Part shown: piece after piece, positions 39,438 to 50,449 of the stretch
Position numbering within the stretch: position 1 is the first letter of the stretch
Layout of the letters: the number at the start of each line of letters is the position of its first letter
Assembly (NCBI GenBank): GCA_015680685.1
Contig: MNCI01018080.1
Location: 772,760-836,759 of the forward strand
Origin: Gnetum montanum
Lineage: Eukaryota; Streptophyta; Gnetopsida; Gnetales; Gnetaceae
Reading direction: 5' to 3'
Length of the DNA: 64,000 bases
Program-made: the position numbers and the translations under genes
Notes under the pieces: model-generated
Told to the model about the DNA's origin: nothing
What the model saw: only the letters and a program-made list of their open reading frames with translations
The model's database searches: none

Positions 39438-42276
39438 ATGGCCTCGAAACGTTCACAGCAGGAGGGTCCTGCCCAAGGTGGAGCGAAACAACCTAGGAGA
39501 GGTAGAAGGCAAGGTCCTGCTGGATAACATACCAAACATGAGGTGCACTCATTCAGTATCCATCAAGAAGAACCTCCTACTAGATGATTTGGGCAGGCAG
39601 AAGGAGGAGTTGCTACTACGCCTGAACCGGGACAACAACTCACATTGCCCCCGGAATGTGTTCAGGCTATCCATACGAAGTCCACAATTGCTTTGGTGAT
39701 TTTGGAATTTAACTTCAAATCTTTTGCAGAGTTCGCTCTTGAGGGTGTTCGAGATCACCTTAAAGGGTCTCCCTTATGGCCTATCCTCTCTGAGTGTGGT
39801 TCCTGGTACTTAGGCAAAATGTACCTGTTCTGGCACAATAAGGAGCAAGGCACCACGGTTAACATCGGTGGTGTGACAGTAGGTTTTTCTGCACAGGCGA
39901 TTTTGAAAGTGTTAAACCTTCCGAATTCAGGCCGCCATGTTGCTCGGTTATCCACCCGATCAGACCCTGGTGTGTGAAAAGATTGGTTAGAGAAGGGTTA
40001 TGGTGGAGATAAAGCTTTTGGTGAGCTGACAACGGAAGAGTGGGTTTATTTCAAAATCGGAACCTATCACGTCTTCCCCGCAAAAGGTTTGAAAAGAATA
40101 TCAACGTATGCGGCAAGAGGATGTGCAGTGTTGATGGAAAAGGTTAATGCTAACCTTCCCCATCTATATTTGACGGAGATCCTAAGGCGATTCGAAGAAC
40201 GGAAGTCAGGGAAGATGGCACTCCCTTTTCCCTGCCTTATCAGGAAACTGTGCCAACGGGCTGGTATTCGGGGATACACAAATGATGTCCTCCGAAAAGC
40301 CCAAAATGCTTCTTATGCTAAGTTATTAAAGGCACCAGCTCCAAGAAAGAGCACTGGCGAAGAGCTAGGACCAGATGAAGAAGAAGAAAAAATGACTAAA
40401 TCACTTGCAACTCAACTTGCAGGACCCAGTCAACCTCCAGCCATAGGTCCCAGCCAACAACAAGAAGCAGGACCCAGCACAAGCCAGGATCAACCGCTGC
40501 CGGAAGACTACAGACTGTCGATGAGCCATCTTAGGGCCATCGCCGAGATGGTTAGTTGGGGATGTCGTGATGACGCAAACCTCTTCCACGTCATCGATGA
40601 TGTTGACTAGCCTACTATTTTAGTAGATCGCACACGGGGCGAGTTATCAATGCAAATAGGAGGAGGGGAAAGCAGATGGTCACAACAGATCTCTGTAAAT
40701 GCGACATCTTTTCAAGTGTAGTTAGAGAATGGTGAAGGGGCCACTGTGGTGGTCATGCAACACTAGGATGCCAAGAGAGCTACTGAAGTGGTTGCTGACC
40801 ACATCAAAGAGTCCTTTAACGTGCCTGTTGTACNGCTGAAGTGGTTGCTGACCACATCAAAGAGTCCTTTAACGTGCCTGTTGTACCATCGGTAGATCTT
40901 TTAGGAGCACGGGATGCTTAAACTATTGTCGGAACCTCAATGACTCCTGCAGAACATGAGGATGCATTGGATAGATTACTTCAAACAGGACAAGTTTTGA
41001 CGTCTCTGTTTGACATCCCCAGGATGTAATAGCAATTCAATCAGACCTCATTTCCACAAAGGGGAAGCTGGTCATATCCGAAGTTAGGGTAGAGCATGCG
41101 GAAGCTGAAGTGCAGAAACTACAAGAGCAGCTCGTAGCCTTACAAGTAGCATAGCGGGATCCTTTGCAATTTTTTCCCGCAGACCAGTTGGAAAGTTTCA
41201 GAATTGAGCAATTAACAAAGTTAATTGCAGAAAATAAAAAGGTGGCAAAAGAAAAGGAGATGGCCACTTGGGATGCCTCCGCAGCTCAAGTGCAAACTCA
41301 TGCACATCTTAAGGCACTTAGGGCCTTAGAAGAAGAAAATAAGTAGTTGGTTGCAGATAACCTTCGATTGACCTCTGTGGAAAAACAAAAGAATGTTCTC
41401 AATGAACACTTTCATCAGTTACGAGAACAATTCATCCAGGTCAACCGAGATGTAAGCTATTTAGCCAGAGAAAATTGAACCCTCTCAATGGAGGAGGTAC
41501 GTGCTATTCGACAAAAATCAGCCATCGAGATCAATGCGTGGCAGAATGAGGCTAAACGACACGAGAAGCTAAAGGAGCATTTCTGTGATTAGGTGGGGAT
41601 GTACAAACAAATCCTAGAGAAGGAGATCCATATGGCCAAGGCTCAAATCAACAACATCAGTGCCTAGCACATTGATTGGGGGGCCATATTGGACACTTAC
41701 GCCTTCGCCCACCAAGCGGAAATTAAGAACCGGGACCTACAGATCCAAGACTTCACTAAATACATGGAGTTGGCAAACCTTTGATATGCTAACCTAGCCA
41801 TGTTAACAGCAAGAAACCCAAGGTTAGAGCTCGAGAAGCAGGTAGCTTCCACCCATATCAAATATGAAGTAGAATTTGCAGAGCGAAAGAAGCTAGCTGA
41901 GAAACAAGATGTCACAAATTCTGAACTTGCGGTGGTAGAAGAAAGCTACCAAGGATGAAAAGACATTGCAACCGACTTGGCTCGACGGCTAATAGAGCTT
42001 CACAAATACAAAGACAAAGCTAGAGCCTATGAAGAGGAATGATGGGTGTTTGCAGCATGGTATGTCAAGGCTAATCAAATGTTTCTGCAACTACCCTATC
42101 CGTGGGAAGTGCCAACTCCATCAAACATCGGAGCATCAACATGGATGGCACAAGACCCTCGGACTGAAGAGGAGAAGCTCCAGGCTATTCTTCAACGTCG
42201 TCAACCTTCCAAGCTTGGAGCATGTGACAAGGGGAAAGCACCCATGGAGGAGCGACCACCACTAGGAACTACATGA
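39438..42276 (+). pseudogene. Element N second reading frame: globular domain, P/Q hinge, long coiled coil
   Basis: It starts MASKRSQQEGPAQGGAKQPR at 39438. The first 330 codons hold a globular region (FNFKSFAEFALEGVRDHLKG, SPLWPILSECGSWYLGKMYL, TTVNIGGVTVGFSAQAILKV, HLYLTEILRRFEERKSGKMA). It resembles, by eye, the 'plant transposon protein' domain carried as an extra ORF by some Athila/Tat-like elements. A hinge GPSQPPAIGPSQQQEAGPST (40430-40500) follows. From 41030 to 42040 it is almost pure heptad coiled coil (VEHAEAEVQKLQEQLVAL, QLTKLIAENKKVAKEKEMAT, NVLNEHFHQLREQF, YEVEFAERKKLAEKQ). The tail reads LPYPWEVPTPSNIGASTWMA. It has several TAG/TGA/TAA stops. One frame change is due to the duplicated overlap at 40834, and another lies near 41015. 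I cannot assign a function. Confidence 0.7.
40783..40886. repeat. 51-bp direct repeat flanking an N (unmerged contig overlap)
   Basis: 40783-40833 and 40836-40886 are identical over 51 bases, separated by ng. This offset of 53 explains one reading-frame change in the second ORF of element N. Confidence 0.95.
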
Positions 42277-42432
42277 GTTCCACATTTTTTTAGTTGTAGT
42301 ATTTTTTCTCTATGTTGTGTCCTTTCCACACTGTAGCATTAGTCCATTTCTTTTTCCAATTAATAATCCCATACCTATCCACTGTGTAATCAATGAAGCT
42401 TGTTCTCCTTGTAACTCGAGGATGAGTTTTTA

Positions 42433-42448
42433 TTCAGTCGTGGGGGTA
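42433..42448 (+). other. Polypurine tract of element N
   Basis: ttcagtcgtgggggta directly precedes the 3' LTR (tgatgagacg at 42449). It is the expected plus-strand primer position. The analogous catttagtcatgggggca precedes the LTR at 60899. Confidence 0.8.
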
Positions 42449-43306
42449 TGATGAGACGTAATTTGCATAGGCCGCGATATCGCGTATGCAATATCGCGTA
42501 CGCGATATCGCAGTTCACCACCATATCTATAAATAAGATGTGGCTCTCCCTTGTTCGGGATCCTAGTTTTAGAGTAGCGAAGCTTTGGCAGTTTGATCCC
42601 TCCAGAGTTAGATTTTTTTTCCATGTCTGCCCGCAGTGTGGTGAATGTAATTGTACAGTGTCTTTATTTGAGTGTGCCATACTTGGACACGCACATGATT
42701 GGCAATAAAGATCGAGATTACTTCATCATTGCAGCATTCACTTTGTTAATTATTTAATGTTATTTATTATTTTCTCTCTCTCACCCTTAAACTCCTAGAA
42801 CGCGGAACGAGTATGACTTGATTACGAGCATTTAAGTGTGACTACTTGGTAGCCCAGTGGTGTAGCTAGGATCTACGCTTGGTAACCCAGTGGCATATTT
42901 GGGATCTGGGCTTGGTAATCCTAGTGGCGTACCTAGGATCTATGCTTGGTAGTCCCAGTGGTAGTCATGCATGAAGTCCAAGATGTGTATGGTTGATCAA
43001 GGAATCGGTTGCTCGTCGCACTTAGGCTAGATTAGATCTTCTTACCCTTTTCCTCATAGCTTAGCTTAGTTAATATTATTTTCCACTGCCTTCAGGAGTA
43101 GCATAGATTAGGAACACATCATACACCTCATCTAGACTAAACCATACGTGACATATGCAATACTAGTCTAGGTGGGAAGACATCGAACTACGACCTAAGG
43201 CTAACTATCTAGGTGCCACAACTAGTCCATCTGCGGAGTTCGACCAGATCGCGCATGCGACACTTGTTTCGTATGGTTGAGTGTAGGGGTACCTCGCCAC
43301 TCATCA
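42449..43306 (+). repeat. 3' LTR of element N
   Basis: 858 bp, nearly identical to the 5' LTR from the TATA box (42527-42537) onward. It is 68 bases shorter, mainly because its GATATC array has fewer units (ccgcgatatcgcgtatgcaa... at 42472-42511). A shorter tta/ttt tract near 42745 accounts for the rest. It ends ctcatca followed by the target duplication. Confidence 0.92.
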
Positions 43307-43311
43307 ACAAG

Positions 43312-45473
43312 AAATTTGTGTGAAGAAAGGAGGAAATTCAAAAGAGAAACCTTATTTCCAATCTTCTTAGACTTCATGATCTCCATTAGCAAGCAAGGTA
43401 AGTAGAGGAAAGTGTTCATTTTACTATCTTGCTTAAAATTCTTGAAGGACTATAATCCATGGAAGCTATTCGTTGAATTTTCCATATCTCATTTCACTAT
43501 TAGTTTAGATGTCTACCACTAGATGTATACATATGAAGATAGATGTGTACTCATAAACATCTACATTTGAAGATAGATGTATATTTAAGTTTCGTTAGAT
43601 GTAGGATAGACATCTACTAGTTAAGTTAGATCTCTAGCTTTATGGGAAAAACCCTTGACAAACACAATTATATAAAGCCAAAACTTCTCATTTTTCACAT
43701 TTTCCCTCATCCAAGCTTAAACGACTATGAGTAGACAACCAAGGCTTCCACCATAGAAAAAATTTATGCATCTCCTTGTATATCAATGGCTCACAAGAAG
43801 ATTGGGACATCTTGGCCTACATCACGCAAGAGAAAAAGTCCAAGGAAGCATCATCAAGTATTGCAAACACATATTTACCTCAATTTTGGTTCACCAAAGG
43901 ACAACATAGATTTGAGGTAACTTGCTCCATTTCCATAGTACATGAGAGATCTCTTTGCTTCTAGTAGCACACTGAGAAGGATTTGATGATATTTTTCCAA
44001 GCTTTAAATTGGGTTTCTTTTATTTCAATGAATTTTTACGTTCTTGAGATCCTCAAGTTGGGGGCATTTTGGTTGAAGTAACTCCCGAAGTTGTCAATGC
44101 CATTCTTAACATTTCTAGTTCTGATGTTCATAGGGTTACAATTCGGTCTGTCTAATATTATCTCAAATGGTGAAATCCCTATTTTTCATGATGAGTTTTG
44201 TGATGCTCTTTTTGGTTAATTAGTATATTTATGAAGTGGGAAAGTGCTTAAAAGTCAAATGGCCTTAGATGCATCCACACTCTTCCTTATTATGTTGTAT
44301 AATATCATTTTAAAAGGAGGAAGTTATAGCTATTTGTTATTGGCTCAATATTTTTTCCTATATCGCCTTCTTACTGGTTAGCCACTAGACTTGGGTAATA
44401 TCCCCTGCAAAGACATGTTAGGTCTCTTTCCTAGAGAGAGAGAGAGTCTATGGGCATCCTCTTCTCATCAATGTTTTGATATGTCACAGAAGAGTCCATA
44501 TTCCTAATATGCCTTTGTTGAAAGGCAAAAGAATCCTTAGTGAGTATTTAGAAAAATGGAGCACCACTCAAGCTGAATCTATAGAACCAAACTTCAAGTC
44601 TTATAAAGTAAGAAAAAAGAGATCTACATCACCTCCTAGGTCCTCTCTTGAATTATGAAGGTCCAAATCTATTTGTGGCCAAGTGAAATTAACTCTCAAG
44701 AAGATGCTGAAACTTTATTCTAGGACACTTGGGATGATTGGACAGAACCTCTCTTGCTTTTGTATGAGAATGGATGCAACTAGAGTATCTTCCTCTAGAT
44801 GGGTAGAAGTTTGACGAGATTACCACTCCTCCCATGTCATACATTGAGGAGGATTGTGTTGCTCTAGTCAGGCACTTGACAACTAGTGGGCCATCCTCAA
44901 CATATGACTTGGGAATGTCGCTAATTTTGAGGATCTTGATGCACTACCATCACATGTACAAGGGGAGTTTCTTGATCCTATGTAGCTTGAACCTAGCTCT
45001 ATTATTCATGATAATGCCCCTCAAACCTTTGAGCAGCATGTGATGGAAAGCATCTTTGGAACCTCTTCTCAGTGGAGACTAGTTCATCCTATCACATATA
45101 AGAAAAAGGATGCTTTTTCATCTTCTCAGCAGGTTTCATCTCATCCACCCACATCATTTCAGTTTAGGGTGAAACTACATCCCCGAAGAGCTCTTGTACT
45201 AGTTTCATCTTTAAATAATAACAATGAGTAGCACATCTCTAGCACCAGCACCAATAGTGATGATGATTAAGTGGAGACATTCAAACCATCTCATGTAATA
45301 GCTACCTCTGATGATGCCACCGAGGTTAGTGAATAGGATCTTTTGATGGTCCCTCATTTTGGGTGATATCCAAAATGGGGGAGAATTTGTGTAGATTTGT
45401 GAATGTTTATATGGATAGCTTGTGACAGTTTGTTGATCGATGTGATATGTTATTGATCTTTTATGTTGTGATG

Positions 45474-45506
<33 letters not shown>

Positions 45507-45755
45507 GCGAATAGTTTGAGTATTGGGAGTAGATTATTGATTTTTCCTCTTAGCTATTTGGTGGAGACCTCTTAATGATTTTCTTTCTTATGGGCTCATG
45601 TGATTTGAACCCATTAACTTGAGCCATTATATCCTTATTCTAGCGATACCCTCTACTACTAATGGAATTTATATGTCCTAAATGCTTTTATTATTTATCA
45701 TGTAATTTATATACTATGAAATGAACTAATCCATTTTCTTAAGTTTTGGACATCA
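43312..45755 (+). pseudogene. Element O second half: unrecognised second ORF in place of pol
   Basis: This continues the interrupted element O after the acaag site. An AGATGTNTA-rich stretch (43500-43630) precedes coding-like fragments: MYINGSQEDWDILAYITQEK (43776), VEVTPEVVNAILNISSSDVH and SNIISNGEIPIFHDEFCDAL (about 44070-44215), then VHIPNMPLLKGKRILSEYLE (44490-44560). An acidic, Ser-rich tail follows. No RT or integrase motif is seen. The VEVTPEVVNAIL-type stretch is reminiscent of VGFSAQAILKVL in the second frame of element N, so both may carry the same accessory domain. This is a weak, by-eye similarity. Confidence 0.4.
45474..45505. repeat. (CATA)n/(TA)n microsatellite
   Basis: Six or seven tandem cata units run into tatatata. 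Confidence 0.95.
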
Positions 45756-45756
45756 C

Positions 45757-46200
45757 CAAAAAGGGGGAGATTGTTGATGTTTTGGTATGTTAGAACCTTC
45801 GAGAAAATGGAGAATGTAGTGTCTTCTAGGATCTATATTCATGGGAATAGGAAATAAAAACAAAATTTTTCCAAAATAAATAGTTGTTACTTTAATTCCA
45901 CATGATTTAACCACCTCATTCACAAAAAGTTTAGAGATTGAAATGTCTTATGTTAAAGGAAACCCTTGTAAAATCCCTAGTTTCATGATTTTTATTAATA
46001 ATTATAATTTCCTATATATTTAGACCCTCATTTTCCTTAATGTTTATTTTCCAAAAATTCAAACCCTACCCTTAGACTCTATTTTTCCGAATCTATAGTG
46101 GCTTAAGATGGAGGAAACATTGGCTAATTTTCACATCGGAACATTCATCTATGATCAAGAATGTAAGCCAATAACCTAAGTGTTGTAACTCTTTCAATGA
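45757..46200 (+). mobile_element. Element O polypurine tract and start of its 3' LTR
   Basis: aaaaagggggagat (45757-45771) is directly followed by tgttgatgttttggtatg. PPT plus TGTTGATG is the classic 3' junction of plant copia-type elements. The LTR end was not found, and 46200 is only a working limit. Confidence 0.6.
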
Positions 46201-47826
46201 TTGATATGTGAGCTAGTTTTTTATATGGTATTTAATAACTTACTTAAAATGTATAATTATTTTCTTTCTATTGTAAGTTAATGATAATGTATCTTGGAAG
46301 CCTAGAAGTTTTCTTGAATAATGAATGGTTGTAAATTTTATCATAGTTAGATTTTTCTTTCATGCAAAAAAATATTATTTATTTATTCTTATTTCAATAT
46401 GATAATACCATTTATTTATTTATTTTATTATGCAAAGAAAAGAAAGAAAATATGTGTGATAATGTATGTTTATTTGCTTTCCATAAAATTAACCCACATG
46501 AATCATGATTAGAGCCCTTTGGACTTTAGAATAAGCAACTCACCAAATTTCATAATTAGTAGTTAGGTGAATGATTCATTTGATTAGTGTGTCTTGTGTA
46601 AAGCATGTAGTATTTTTAGGGATCATTAACTAATCATTTTATTAATAGCATATTCATCCCCATAACTTGAATGGATGGGTTGAATTATTCATTTATTTTA
46701 TATACACCTTATCTTGGATATGAAGATAAGCACCACTATCCAACCGTAGCTGTACATATGCTTATTTGGCTCAATATTCTAAGCCATTGATCATAAGGTA
46801 GTTGAGTTTCATAATATTCTAAAGGTTTTCAATAATGTAGGAATCATTCATAAATGTGTACCCACCTCACATATGATCCCTGACCGACTATCTTTAGGGT
46901 ATATCAAGGTGTAGTCCAAAAATAATGGTTGAACCAAGCTTTGTTTATGTAGCATAGAACTCAAAGATAACCTAATTCATAGTTGGATGGTGATCAGATT
47001 CTTTGAGTTGGATTGCCCTCAATGTAAGAATGTAATGGTACATTGCATCAAAAATGTTGTTGAAACCTATATATTTTTTATCCCCAATCATTGTTTGAAG
47101 CCTATTATAGATTAAATGATATTGTTAGCATAAATATGATGGAGGATTAGGATTACATCCAATCACATTCATTAGTGCTACTTGTAAGTGATTGATATAA
47201 ATAATTTGATGTTTTCTAGCTTCTAGAGTGATGGAAAGTATTAGTTATCAGCCATGACTATATTAGTTTTTGAAGTATCATACTACTAATATGATATTAA
47301 TGTATGAATCCTTAGAATTATGAAGAGTAGAAAAGTTTCTTCTCATTAAGAACTTATTAAGACTAATGAGGAAAGGAGGTATACAGGCTTTGAAACTAAT
47401 TCATCATTATAATGATTTATTTTCTTATTAGTTATTAGTGTAATTCTAGCTCTATGTTCTAAGAGGTTTAAAAAATTATAGTGAGATTGTAGAGGATGAT
47501 TATTAGGGGTTCTACATACTTCAAATATTTTTGTTATTTAAAGTTCAAGCATATATGTTGAAAGTGATGTAAATGTTATTAGGATTGGACTATCCTCCAT
47601 AGGAAAAATTAATTTTCATTTCTTTATTTTTCAAAGTATTAATTGTAAGATTATATTCCTAAGATGACATTCTTTAAATTGGAAATTTTTTGTTTTCTAT
47701 CTTGTTTTTCGTGTTTTCTAATCATTGTTAAGCATGTGATGAACTCTAAATTTTTTTGTATTATTAATATTAATTCTGGGGTTTAATATCTTATTGAAAT
47801 AATTATAGATTAATCATTATTAGGGA

Positions 47827-47990
47827 CTACTACTTGGAGTGATGGTAAGATACTTATTTCTCAAGTCGTAAGATCTAGTTTCAATCGTAGGCACAACCAC
47901 TTGAAAAGGGTTAGGCTTTCACTCATCCACTTACTCTTCCAAGACCCTTCCTTAGTGGGATAAGCATTGAGCCTATGGATGGTGATCCTT
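47827..47990 (+). repeat. tRNA-related SINE-like repeat
   Basis: ttggagtgatggtaagatac with agtcgtaagatctagtttca downstream has the A-box/B-box layout of a degenerate tRNA-derived SINE. The following body (ggcacaaccacttgaaaagg) is unlike the 24.8-kb family. Confidence 0.45.
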
Positions 47991-48231
47991 TATAGATTAA
48001 TCATTATTAATAACTTATTTTAAAAATTATTAAGCATCAATTAAGAAGTAAACTAGGAAGTTAAGGTTCATTTAATTATTAAAAAAAGGTAAGAACAAGG
48101 TTTATCAAACTTGAGGTCAATACTTGTATACTTGATTTCATTTAATAAATAAATAGATCAATTTTTAAATTAAGATAGGAAGGAAATACATGCTATTGTT
48201 AATATATTAGAGGAAGGGGATGTTGGAACCT

Positions 48232-48370
48232 CAAAATAACTATAATATAGGTACACCCCAAGGTATATAGTCCAATTGGAACTTTATAACTTACCATTTC
48301 CCACTAGAATTAAATCCATGATTTGGAGCTTTCAAATGAAGAGTCTTACCACTAGGCTAATATCTCATTG
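48232..48370 (-). repeat. tRNA-derived SINE, copy 3
   Basis: The minus strand starts caatgagatattagcctagt, has a B-box-like atggatttaattctag, and ends ccttggggtgtacctatatt. It is the best match to the copies at 24505-24635 and 24796-24932. Confidence 0.65.
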
Positions 48371-49984
48371 TTTATTTTAAAGTAAATATATAAGTAAAAA
48401 AATATTGTTATTTTTTACCAACATCATTAAATATTTTTTATGAGTTACAATTGTTAATTAAACAAATAATTGAAAATTATGCTATTAAAGTGGATGAATA
48501 ATGGATATAATTTTTAATCTTTGTAAATGCTATATCATTGGTTATAAATTTGGATAAAAGAGTACAAATAATATTACAAATATGATAAAATTTTGGTGAA
48601 CATGTGAGGATAAAAGTGAATGTTTAGGGGGAAGAAATGTTGGAACTTGAAAGAATGGGTATAAGTATATTTCAAGATATATAGCCAATGATTGGGAATT
48701 TGGTAGTATTATATATATATATATAGTATAAGTGTTGGATGTAGGAGGTGTTTTACATACCTTATGTTTTTAGTTTGAGCATATTCAATAGTGGCCTTGC
48801 CTTAAGTATCAATTATCCAACTTGAGTGCATGTCCTACTATCTCTCAGTTATTTTGAACTTTGTTCAAGCCTCTAGGAATTCCTAGGACATTTCTTTTTA
48901 AATTTTTGTTTAGCCTAGATATCACATGGGTAAGTTAACTCATGCCCCTTGTATTGATATAGGGATATTAATACTAGAGCATTGATGTATGGGTGTTAAC
49001 ACTAGAGAGTTGACACTCCTTGGAAATCTTCTTGATTGGTTCTCACTGGAGCTATTATTAGAAGTTGCAATAGTGCATCAACAAGCCTTCATTGACATCC
49101 ATAAGTTTATGAACCTAAACCATTTCATCAACAAAAACTATAAATACTCAAGTTGAGCTCTCATTTGACACTTTTTGGACATATTTTGGTCATTTCTCAT
49201 TCTTTGGACTTTTGACATCTAATTTTGAGGGAAGAGCTCCTCTTTCACTATGTAAGTGTATAGCCTTTCTTGTTTGTATTTTTTCTGAGTTAGTTTCACA
49301 AGTATGATTGGACTTTGTTAGAGTGCTACTTTACTTCTGTAGCTTGGAATCATTTGGTCAATACTAAGTCAAGTATTTGCATAGTAAATAAGGCTTATGA
49401 TTTTTCAAATTAAATGTCTTAAATTATAAAATACCAAAAATACGAACCTCACACTTATCATACACATTAATGAGTTCTTTTACATATTCATTTCCATTGG
49501 TAGATCTGCAATGATTTACCTTATCCTTGAAGGTCATACTATACAACATAATGTTTGACCATAGAGGTTATGACTATGAGCCATTGTTTACTTTCCATGC
49601 ATGGTGTTGTACCTATCCTATAAGGGATTACAACACATATGTGTATGTGTGTGAACGTGAGCATTTCCAGATTTCCTACAAGGGATTATAATGCATGATT
49701 ATTTATAATTATTTTATTCTTATTTTAAAAATACAAAAAAATTATAAAATCATAAATACTTTCATTTTTCTCTATGGAAACATAGATTTATGTTGTACAA
49801 TATGTAACATAATATCTTTTATATTTATTAAATACAATGACAAACATGAGTGTTCTTGGTAATTCACTCAACATCATCTTTACAAGTTAATGATTGAATC
49901 ACACTTTGTTCTGTATGATATAATTCCATTGATCATGGCTAGTAGGAATCCTATTAGCCAACATGAAATTTTTTAAAAAATTAT

Positions 49985-50085
49985 ACAAGAATATAATGAT
50001 GCCTTAAGTATGACTCAAACTACCAACCTCTTTCTTAATAAGATAATGAGCTAGTCACTTGAGCCACCTATCATGAATGAATAAA
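49985..50085 (-). repeat. tRNA-derived SINE-like piece
   Basis: The minus strand reads aggtggctcaagtgactagc, then ggttggtagtttgagtcata. This gives an A box followed about 35 bases later by a B-box-like GGTNNNAGTTTGAGTC. Confidence 0.5.
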
Positions 50086-50449
50086 AGGGAATGTTGATAA
50101 GTAAAAAGTTGTAACTATCTTCTTTCTAAGACTTAGGTTGGAGAGCATTACATCGAGTAAAATCCCTAACTGAATGATTGGTCATGGTAAGGAACAAGAA
50201 AATAAATGATTTTGCAGCAAAATGAGATAAAGAAGCTTAATGTAAAGCCATGACCTAAGAATCAACAGGAAACTAAATAACATAAGAAAAGAAATGCATA
50301 AATATAAAATCACGACATATATCCATAATTTCTATAAATAGAATAACATAAATTACAAATCTAAATCTCCATAGGTAAATATAAATGACATTAGAACACA
50401 TGTCTAAACCATACATCATCCATATATCCAGAAACCAGAAAAAGAGAAA

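Larger units (their letters stand above)
34554..43306 (+). mobile_element. Complete 8,753-bp LTR retrotransposon N without a recognisable pol
   Basis: 5' LTR 34554-35479, PBS, gag 35613-37542, spacer with promoter-like cassette 37543-39437, second reading frame 39438-42276, PPT and 3' LTR 42449-43306. Both termini are TGATGAG...CTCATCA. The 5-bp duplication acaag stands at 34549-34553 and 43307-43311. I searched all frames by eye and found no protease (D/N-x-G), RT (xxDD) or integrase motif. It is therefore non-autonomous or depends on relatives. It is inserted in the gag of element O. A 190-N gap (36774-36963) lies in gag, and a single N at 40834 marks an unmerged overlap. Confidence 0.92.
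46201..49984. other. AT-rich DNA with SINE-like pieces, no gene seen
   Basis: There is no reading frame of note. A (TA)n run lies at 48708-48725. A SINE tail-like string (gaatgggtataagtatattt) lies at 48650-48690. Separate SINE candidates are listed at 47827 and 48232. Confidence 0.5.
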
